Shown: in pieces, positions 57,511 through 64,000 of the stretch | Numbering within the stretch: position 1 is the stretch's first letter | Layout of the letters: the number at the start of each line of letters is the position of its first letter | NCBI RefSeq assembly: GCF_001013475.1 | Contig: NZ_JZEF01000006.1 | Span: forward strand, 124,001 to 188,000 | Reading direction: 5' to 3' | Origin: Xanthomonas arboricola pv. juglandis | GTDB taxonomy: Bacteria; Pseudomonadota; Gammaproteobacteria; Xanthomonadales; Xanthomonadaceae | Length of the DNA stretch: 64,000 nt | Made by a program: the position numbers and the translations under genes | The notes under the pieces: model-generated | Seen by the model: the letters and a program-made list of their open reading frames with translations, nothing else | What the model was told of the DNA's origin: nothing | Databases searched by the model: none

Positions 57511-58974
57511 ATGCCAATTCCAACGCTCTCCATCGCAACACTCGCGCACCTACCAACCACCGTCCTCACTCCCAGCTACGACCCCAAACAGACCACCATC
57601 GGCATCGTCCATCTAGGCGCAGGCGCCTTCCACCGCGCCCACCAGGCCGTCTACATCGATGACCTGCTCGCGCAAGATCCCACCTGGGCCATCTGCGCCG
57701 TCTCCCTGCACAACCCGAGCGTGCGCGACGCCCTGCGCCCGCAGGACGGCCTGTACACCCTCGCCCTGCTCGACAAGCACCCGCAACTGCGCATCATCGG
57801 CGCCATCCGCGAGGTGCTGTGCGCCGCCGACGAACAAACCGCCGTGCTCGCACGCCTGGCCGATCCCGCCGTGCGCCTGGTTACCCTCACCGTCACCGAA
57901 AAAGGCTATTGCCTCGCAGGCGACACGCTCGACCTCGCCCATCCCGACATCGCGCACGACATCGCCAACCCCGGCACACCGCGCAGCGCCATCGGCTATC
58001 TGGTCGCCGGCCTGCAACGACGCAAGCAGCAGGGCAGCGCACCGTTCACCGTCCTCAGCTGCGACAACCTACCCGACAACGGCAACCTGCTACGCCGCGC
58101 AGTCTTGCTGCTCGCACAGCAAACCGATCCCGCGCTTGCGGGTTGGATCGACCGGCAGGTCAGCTTCCCGCGCTCGATGGTCGACAGCATCACCCCCGCC
58201 ACCGACGACGCACTGCGCGCCAACGTACAAGCGCAAACCGGTCTGCACGACGCCTGGCCGATCCAGCGCGAGCGCTACAGCCAGTGGGTGATCGAAGACC
58301 GCTTCTGCAACGGCCGCCCCGGTTTCGAAAACGCAGGCGTGACCCTCAGCGACGACATCGCCGGCTACGCACGCGCCAAACTGCGCCTGCTCAACGGCCC
58401 GCACTCCGCACTCGCCTATCTCGGCAGCCTGCTCGATCTGGAAACCGTCGCCGACGCCATGCGCCACACGCAACTGGCCACCTTTGTCGAAGCCCTGATG
58501 CGCGAGGACATCGCCCCCACCCTGCAGCCCATGCCGGGCTTCGACCCACAGCACTACATCGACGCCATCCTCGCCCGCTTCCGCAACCCCGCCATCCGCC
58601 ACCTGCTCGCCCAGATCGCATGGGATGGCTCGCAGAAGATTCCGGTGCGCCTGCTCGGCGTCATCAGCGATGCATTGGACGCCGGGCGCCGGGTCGACCG
58701 GCTCTGCATTCCGGTAGCGGCCTGGCTGCAGTTCGTGCGCAGGCGGGCGGCCAACGGCATTACCCTGGTCGATCCACTGAGCGAGGTCCTCAGCGACATC
58801 GCCCATTCGACCACCGGCGATGCCAGCCATGACATCGCGGCATTCCTCACCGTGGATGCGGTGTTCGCTACGCTCTCTGGCGAAGCGCGTTTTGTGGAGG
58901 CACTGCGCGCTACCTATGCTGCGCTGGGCACTGCAACACCGGCACAGATACAGCTGGCAATCGATGCAAGGTGA
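57511..58974 (+). CDS. uxuB: Fructuronate reductase / mannitol dehydrogenase family oxidoreductase
   Basis: A 487-residue polyol-type long-chain dehydrogenase. The Rossmann motif is GIVHLGAGAFHRAHQAVYID (about residues 31-50). Further family features are VLSCDNLPDNGNLLRRAVL, SFPRSMVDSITPATDD (catalytic region), WVIEDRFCNGRPGFENAGV and KLRLLNGPHSALAYLGSLL with the catalytic Lys and Asn-His pair. Placed after manD, GH43 and GH3, it most likely interconverts D-fructuronate and D-mannonate with NAD(H); mannitol 2-dehydrogenase activity cannot be excluded from sequence. The ATG at 57511 follows the repeat block. Confidence 0.88.
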   Translation: MPIPTLSIATLAHLPTTVLTPSYDPKQTTIGIVHLGAGAFHRAHQAVYIDDLLAQDPTWAICAVSLHNPSVRDALRPQDGLYTLALLDKHPQLRIIGAIREVLCAADEQTAVLARLADPAVRLVTLTVTEKGYCLAGDTLDLAHPDIAHDIANPGTPRSAIGYLVAGLQRRKQQGSAPFTVLSCDNLPDNGNLLRRAVLLLAQQTDPALAGWIDRQVSFPRSMVDSITPATDDALRANVQAQTGLHDAWPIQRERYSQWVIEDRFCNGRPGFENAGVTLSDDIAGYARAKLRLLNGPHSALAYLGSLLDLETVADAMRHTQLATFVEALMREDIAPTLQPMPGFDPQHYIDAILARFRNPAIRHLLAQIAWDGSQKIPVRLLGVISDALDAGRRVDRLCIPVAAWLQFVRRRAANGITLVDPLSEVLSDIAHSTTGDASHDIAAFLTVDAVFATLSGEARFVEALRATYAALGTATPAQIQLAIDAR

Positions 58975-59121
58975 CGCACGGCAAACGCATCGCCGACTGC
59001 CATCGCATGCCAGCAAGGCCAGATGTCTGCATCGTGCGATGTCGGGCAGCGTGTATATCGTGCCACCTGACCGATAGCCTGTTCCGGATATGCAGATACG
59101 CAGATGTAGGCGATTGGACGC

Positions 59122-59508
59122 CTAGCCACCGATGACCTGCCCAATCCTGATCAGATTGCCGTTCTCATCGACAAGCGCAAATTCCCGCATCCCCCACGGC
59201 TTGTCGCTGACAGCATCGAGCCTGGGGATGCCGTGCGCCGGAAGCTGCGCGGCACGCATGGCGGCGTAGACCGCATCGACATCGCCAACCCGGATATAGC
59301 AGCCCGCATAGCAGGCCGCAGGATCCAGGTCCGGGTGTGCGAAGAAATGCAGCTCCACATCGCCACGCGTCAGGATCGCGTAGCCCACATCGTGCGGATG
59401 CGCGTCGCCGACAAAGCCCAGCCGCCGATAGAAGGCGACCGTGTGTTCGATCGAGCGACCGGGGAGTAGTGGGATCGCACGGTCTGGCGTTTCGGCAGTG
59501 GAAGTCAT
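59122..59508 (-). CDS. VOC-superfamily (glyoxalase/bleomycin resistance-like) protein
   Basis: A 128-residue protein of the vicinal oxygen chelate fold. It has paired beta-alpha-beta-beta-beta units: PLLPGRSIEHTVAFYRRLGF, YAILTRGDVELHFFAHPDLD, CYIRVGDVDAVYAAMRAAQL and MREFALVDENGNLIRIGQVI. The length and the pattern resemble Ble-type proteins that sequester bleomycin, but the substrate is not predictable. The ATG giving MTSTAETPDRAIP is used. It is transcribed toward uxuB and lies back-to-back with the SymE leader. Confidence 0.82.
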   Translation of the reverse strand: MTSTAETPDRAIPLLPGRSIEHTVAFYRRLGFVGDAHPHDVGYAILTRGDVELHFFAHPDLDPAACYAGCYIRVGDVDAVYAAMRAAQLPAHGIPRLDAVSDKPWGMREFALVDENGNLIRIGQVIGG

Positions 59509-59619
59509 CGCTTTCTCGTAGTGGGATAACGAAGCCGTCTTTGAGCACAACGATACGCCAGATACGAGGGATCGGTTGGGAGCCGTGCCGTGCTGTCTTG
59601 ACTCGCTGTGTTGGCGAGT

Positions 59620-59870
59620 AGCAAGATCCCTCTGCTGCGGCACATTCCGCAGCCGGGTTTAGCAGCCCGTAATCACAAGGCGCACCAGCGCCCATTGCAC
59701 GATGTCGGCGCTTTTCTTTTGCCCGACTTATCGCATGGGCAGGCGTGCTCGCTTTACGGCGGGCGGTGCGCGGAGACCGCAAGGTCTGCCGGTTCCTTGT
59801 GACCGGTCTGCTAACCGCGCATCGTCCGCCACCCTCGTTTAGCAGCGATGCGGCGGACTTCCTATCGCAC
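59620..59870 (+). ncRNA. Structured leader of the SymE-like gene (candidate regulatory RNA)
   Basis: The non-coding stretch before symE is dense in hairpins: CTGCGG...CCGCAG (59635-59652), AGACC-GCAA-GGTCT (59774-59787) and CCGGT...ACCGG (59789-59806). The 10-mer GTTTAGCAGC occurs twice (59657-59666 and 59837-59846), with a near-complement CTGCTAAC at about 59808-59815 between them. This layout recalls leaders controlled by short antisense RNAs such as phage C4 RNA, or SymR at symE. The exact class is not established. Confidence 0.4.
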
Positions 59871-59882
59871 AAGGAGTTCGAT

Positions 59883-60272
59883 ATGACCCGTCCAAAAGCA
59901 ACCGCCCGTGCACGCGCTGCATCGCCTTCCAGTCGATCTGTTGTGACACGCGCCAGATCCAAGCACCGCCCGGCCGCCAGCATGACCGACGCTGAGCCAG
60001 CGGTGGATCCAGCGCTGGCGCCTACCCCGCCCTTGCGCAAGCCCGGCTTCCGCATTCCAGAGCGGGTCACCATGAGCTACCAGCACTACGACGTGCGGCG
60101 TGCCGAGGATGTCATCGGTTGCGCGGTGCCCAAGCTGCGGCTGTCCGGGCGCTGGCTGGAACACTGCGGTTTCGCAGTGGGTGATGCCTTGCGGGTGACG
60201 GTGGGACGCGGCGTGTTGTTGATCAGCCGCGTGGCGCCTGCGGTACCAGCGGTGAGATCGCGCCGCAGGTGA
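59883..60272 (+). CDS. SymE-like type I toxin-family protein
   Basis: A 129-residue protein. Residues 1-50 are basic and low-complexity ([20 protein letters not shown]). The C-terminal half matches the SymE toxin domain: [20 protein letters not shown], then [20 protein letters not shown] and [15 protein letters not shown], the AbrB-like swapped-hairpin core seen in SymE. In E. coli SymE is SOS-induced and repressed by antisense SymR; whether this one is toxic is unknown. AAGGAG precedes the ATG by 6 bp. A long structured leader lies upstream and a hairpin at 60313-60336 follows the stop. Confidence 0.78.
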   Translation: MTRPKATARARAASPSSRSVVTRARSKHRPAASMTDAEPAVDPALAPTPPLRKPGFRIPERVTMSYQHYDVRRAEDVIGCAVPKLRLSGRWLEHCGFAVGDALRVTVGRGVLLISRVAPAVPAVRSRRR

Positions 60273-60312
60273 CACGCCTGGGGCGAGCACCCTTGCCCGG
60301 CGCTTTGCGGTT

Positions 60313-60336
60313 CCTTCTCCCGTGCACGGGAGAAGG
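60313..60336. terminator. Hairpin downstream of the SymE-like gene
   Basis: CCTTCTCCCGT (60313-60323) pairs perfectly with ACGGGAGAAGG (60326-60336). It starts 41 bp after the stop codon and lacks a U-tract; the same CTTCTCCCG hairpin is common in the repeat families here. The remaining gap to 60552 shows nothing else. Confidence 0.45.
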
Positions 60337-60552
60337 GACGCATCCTGCTCTTGTCTGGATTGGAGAAGGGAGGCCGGCTGTTCCTGTTTGCGCGTGAGAG
60401 CAGAGGTGTCTGTTGCGGTGCGGAGCAGCAAGCGCAGGGGTGTCGGCGGCAGAGAGCATCTTGCCTGCAATGGCATCTGCACCACATCGCTCGACATGAC
60501 ATGCTTGGCCTCACCTACGCCCCACCCACTTTCGGACAGGTTCAAGCGCCAC

Positions 60553-60711
60553 ATGGCCATGCGCAAGAAACACGAGTTGCCGGAAAAGCCCTGCATGCAA
60601 TGCGGGCGGCCGTTTCGTTGGCGCAAGAAGTGGGAGCGCGTGTGGGACGAAGTGAAGTACTGCTCCGACCGTTGCCGTGGCGAGAGCAAGCGGACGCGTC
60701 CGATTCCGTGA
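60553..60711 (+). CDS. DUF2256 small zinc-finger-like protein (copy 1)
   Basis: A 52-residue protein starting [20 protein letters not shown]. The DUF2256 pattern is complete: [34 protein letters not shown], with four cysteines in CxxC and CxxxC pairs likely to bind a metal. An in-frame ATG at 60559 is an alternative start. Function unknown. A paralogue lies 2.5 kb downstream. Independent of its neighbours by spacing. Confidence 0.82.
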   Translation: MAMRKKHELPEKPCMQCGRPFRWRKKWERVWDEVKYCSDRCRGESKRTRPIP

Positions 60712-60943
60712 CCTACGCGGTGTGTTGATCGCCGATCGACAACACGCGCAACCCCATCGCCAAACCAGCGCACACCGACGCAGACGCGTAGTGTTGGTGC
60801 GCGACATGCTTAGACTCTGTCCGTCAGGCTGACGTCCATGCCGCCGCTTGAGCTAGCCTCATCCGCACTGATTGGCGAATGTCAGTGGCAGACACATGGC
60901 ATCTGATGGGTCACTGTCCTTCCGCACCGATGGAGTTCTCTGC

Positions 60944-61948
<1,005 letters not shown>

Positions 61949-62014
61949 CGTCACCTTCTCGCTCACCACCCGCGCAGGTTCGACGCATCGACTCCACTGT
62001 CGTGGTACTCGGGT

Positions 62015-62386
62015 TCAAGCCGGTACGGCAGTTGCCTGGCGACGCAGCGCACAGATCCGCGTGCAACCAACCGCGACGGCCAGCCCCAGCTGACCGGTGT
62101 ACCAGCTCACCTGCCGCAAGTATCCACCCAGGCAGCAGTTGACTGCATGGCCCAGTGGCCGCACCCGCCTGTGGCCCCGGCGCATGTATGCATCCCGGAT
62201 CACCGGCGCCACGCCCTGCAGCAGAACCGGGCCCAGCCGGCTTGCCAATCAGTATGCAAACACGTCGATACCCACCATCTCCAGCAGTGGTATGGTCGCT
62301 GCAACCTCCGGATTGGATGCGATGCAGGCAATCGCCAGCGTGGTGATGGCAATGACCGACCTGCGGTTCAAGTTGATCGACCACAT
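62015..62386 (-). pseudogene. Probable decayed membrane-protein gene with an in-frame TGA
   Basis: The frame reading MWSINLNRRSVIAITTLAIA from 62386 gives 45 hydrophobic-leaning residues ending in TGA at 62249-62251. It continues in the same frame with LASRLGPVLLQGVAPVIRDA and ends at 62015, for about 123 codons in total. Codons upstream (DIQRALRTID) also read as protein, but no start is evident. The pieces together look like one small membrane protein interrupted by a nonsense codon. It could also be two unrelated short frames. It lies downstream of the next membrane-protein gene on the same strand. Confidence 0.5.
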
Positions 62387-62458
62387 GTCGATGGTCCTGA
62401 GCGCCCTCTGGATGTCATGCAGATCTGCACAATTCAGACACCTTGGCTTGCCTGCCGG

Positions 62459-62881
62459 TCACGATACCCGGACGCCCTGGCTGCCGCCGGATGTATTGAA
62501 GATGCGCGTCAGCACCAGCACGAGCAGGACCACAAAGCTCAACTCCCACACATAGAATGCGGCGCCCACGTGATCGATCATGACTTGCTGGCCAGCCTCG
62601 TTCTTGTCGAACCGGGTTGCGCGAAAGGTATCCAACCCAATCAGGCAAGCCGCTACCAACAGGGCCGCCGCCATCTTGTCCGCCTTGAGCAAATAACACA
62701 GCCATGCCAGCAGGAACAGCTGGTTACTCATCCAGGCCAGGCACTGGCCATCGAGCACCTGCATCCAGCCAAGCAGCAGGATGACAAATCCACCCAGTTG
62801 ATCATTACCGCCATGCAGTGCAGGAAGGCACAGCGAAATGCCGTACAGCAGGGCAGATAGCAGAAGTGGAAACAGCTTCAT
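62459..62881 (-). CDS. Small hypothetical integral membrane protein
   Basis: A 140-residue protein starting MKLFPLLLSALLYGISLCLP. It has about four hydrophobic helices: residues 3-20, 31-48 (GGFVILLLGWMQVLDG), 52-83 (QLFLLAWLCYLL and MAAALLVAACLI) and about 108-130 (YVWELSFVVLLVLVLTRIF). A charged loop (TFRATRFDKNEAGQQVMIDH) separates the last two. I do not recognise the family. The first gene of a possible two-gene unit with the decayed frame downstream. Confidence 0.65.
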   Translation of the reverse strand: MKLFPLLLSALLYGISLCLPALHGGNDQLGGFVILLLGWMQVLDGQCLAWMSNQLFLLAWLCYLLKADKMAAALLVAACLIGLDTFRATRFDKNEAGQQVMIDHVGAAFYVWELSFVVLLVLVLTRIFNTSGGSQGVRVS

Positions 62882-63108
62882 GGGCGTCCTTGTCTGATGA
62901 TGAGGCGAGTGCATGTCCCCGCGTTAGAGGGGCTCGTTCCATCTCGGCACAAGCCAACCTGCATCACGATAGACACTGCGCGTGCCGCTTTCACAACCAC
63001 GCTGCCAAGCCCGCTGACGCATCCCGTGGAGCGGCGGAGGCTTCGGGCCAATGCATCGCTATGGCATGCTTGAACCCCTGCCGCACAGCGTCCGACGTCC
63101 GCCTTCCC

Positions 63109-63351
63109 ATGGCCGCCCACAAGAAGCAGAACTTGCCGGAAAAGCTCTGCGTTCAATGCAGGCGACCCTTCTGCTGGCGCAAGAAGTGGGAAAAGGTGTG
63201 GGACGAGGTGAAGTATTGTTCGGACCAATGCCGCCGAAACAGCAAGCGGCAGCGCCCGGAACAATCGTCTGCTCACGCGCAACCCATCTCTCCCGTGCCG
63301 TCGCGCGTGAGCCGAGCGGGTTCGGCCATTCTGACAGCCGGTTGCGGCTAA
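63109..63351 (+). CDS. DUF2256 small zinc-finger-like protein (copy 2)
   Basis: An 80-residue protein starting MAAHKKQNLPEKLCVQCRRP. The DUF2256 core [31 protein letters not shown] keeps both cysteine pairs. A 30-residue tail with no clear features extends past the length of copy 1 (60553-60711). Sequence identity to copy 1 is high across the core. Its stop overlaps the stop of the convergent Lys-rich gene by 4 bp at most. Function unknown. Confidence 0.8.
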   Translation: MAAHKKQNLPEKLCVQCRRPFCWRKKWEKVWDEVKYCSDQCRRNSKRQRPEQSSAHAQPISPVPSRVSRAGSAILTAGCG

Positions 63352-64000
63352 CGTTTACCAGCTTTTTTCGCAGCACCCGATCCACTCGCCCGCTTGGCAG
63401 CGCTGCCTTTACCTGCCACTGCCATGTTGTCCACCAGATTGGGATAGGGGCGGCCTGCTGCCTTGGCGCGTTGTCTGGCCTGTGCCTTCTGCGCCGGGGA
63501 CAGCGGACCTGAGCGCGAGCGACTCTTGGGGTTGGGCCTTTTCCATGGCGCAGACGTCTTGCTTGTGCCTTTCTTCGCTGCACCGCGCGTGGAAGCGCTC
63601 TTCCCGGCTGCAGTTCGGCGCGCGACCGTCTTGTTTACCGCTTTCTTCGTCGATGCTGCTTTCTTTGCAGGAGATTTCCTGGCCGCAGTCTTCTTGACTG
63701 CCTTCTTGCCGGTCGCCTTGCGGGCACCGGCCGAGGGCGCCGACTTGCGCGTCGCTGCGTTACCGGCGCTCGTTTTCTTGGTCGCGGCCTGTGTTGCCGA
63801 CGGTTTTCTCGCTGGCGACGTTCCGGTTGCCTTCTTTGCGACTGCCTTCTTTCTCGCGGCCTTCTTCGGGGTGCGCTTGTCCGCGGCACTTGCATGGGCG
63901 GCGGCCGTCGTGGTCGCGCTTGCTCGTTTTCCTGCTGGGGTCTTCGCGCTCGCCGCCTCTTCCAGACGCTGGTACTGCCGTGCCGCCCAGCGCTGGCCGG
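63348..64000 (-). CDS. Histone H1-like Lys/Ala-rich protein, C-terminal part (5' end outside window)
   Basis: The visible 216 residues begin GQRWAARQYQRLEEAASAKT and continue as a low-complexity tail with repeated KKA/AKK units (KKAARKKAVAKKATG, GKKAVKKTAARKSPAKKAAS), typical of bacterial histone H1-like tails. The end is less repetitive: SRSGPLSPAQKAQARQRAKA, GRPYPNLVDNMAVAG, and a final AAKKAGKR. It probably binds DNA or RNA through its positive charge. The N-terminal domain that would identify the family lies past base 64000. Confidence 0.72.
   Translation of the reverse strand, partial: GQRWAARQYQRLEEAASAKTPAGKRASATTTAAAHASAADKRTPKKAARKKAVAKKATGTSPARKPSATQAATKKTSAGNAATRKSAPSAGARKATGKKAVKKTAARKSPAKKAASTKKAVNKTVARRTAAGKSASTRGAAKKGTSKTSAPWKRPNPKSRSRSGPLSPAQKAQARQRAKAAGRPYPNLVDNMAVAGKGSAAKRASGSGAAKKAGKR

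Overview
The window is high-GC chromosomal DNA from a Xanthomonas species. The evidence is gene content and arrangement: an L-fuconate dehydratase whose active-site residues match the characterised X. campestris enzyme, a cellobionic acid phosphorylase, the TamA/TamB pair, separate glyQ and glyS subunits, and a glucuronoxylan cluster next to a TGGTAGCGCTAACA xyl-box. The abundant GTAGGAGCG...CGCTCCTAC palindromes between genes also fit. No tRNA, rRNA, insertion sequence, prophage or CRISPR array was found.

Layout. 1-3.6 kb: end of the L-fucose catabolic cluster (fucD, sugar mutarotase, fucP) with a divergent IclR regulator and a perfect 12-bp inverted repeat between fucP and the regulator. 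4.1-4.9 kb: a yybP-ykoY manganese riboswitch in front of mntP. 5-8.5 kb: a transporter-fused hybrid histidine kinase. 8.7-13.2 kb: an aldobionate module (GH94 phosphorylase and GPH-type transporter, divergent gluconokinase) that would turn cellobionate into glucose-1-phosphate and 6-phosphogluconate. 13.2-14.1 kb: five tandem copies of a 169-bp repeat. 14.4-17.4 kb: a secreted PQQ-propeller protein and a small operon of two dehydroquinase-like proteins plus a 75-residue protein. 17.6-23.3 kb: tamA-tamB. 23.5-28 kb: a TonB-dependent receptor and a TPR-sulfotransferase. 28-31.5 kb: glyS and glyQ. 31.6-33.4 kb: an orphan GspE/PilB-type ATPase.

33.9-44.3 kb is mainly housekeeping: a glutamine amidotransferase, a membrane protein, tatABC, a SYLF lipid-binding protein, hemH, an alpha/beta hydrolase, a YgjP-like metallopeptidase, rdgC and ttcA. 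A 1-kb gene-free tract at 41.4-42.4 kb is filled with long hairpin repeats. 44.6-59 kb is the xylan/glucuronoxylan region: xyl-box and xylA, a LacI repressor (xylR) convergent with xylA, then agu67A, a carbohydrate acetylesterase, D-mannonate dehydratase, GH43, GH3 and fructuronate reductase in one direction. Together these remove acetyl, (methyl)glucuronosyl, arabinosyl and xylosyl residues and route glucuronate through mannonate to KDG.

59-64 kb is accessory: a VOC protein, a SymE-like toxin with a structured leader, two DUF2256 paralogues, a D-lactate dehydrogenase, a small membrane protein, a probable decayed membrane gene and the Lys/Ala-rich tail of a histone H1-like protein that runs off the end.

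The most unusual observations are the in-frame REP-like palindrome and a second extra segment inside glyS, the 169-bp tandem array, the compound hairpin tract at 41.7-42.4 kb, two cases where the 3' end of a gene and its palindrome were copied downstream, the dehydroquinase-like operon, and the SymE leader.
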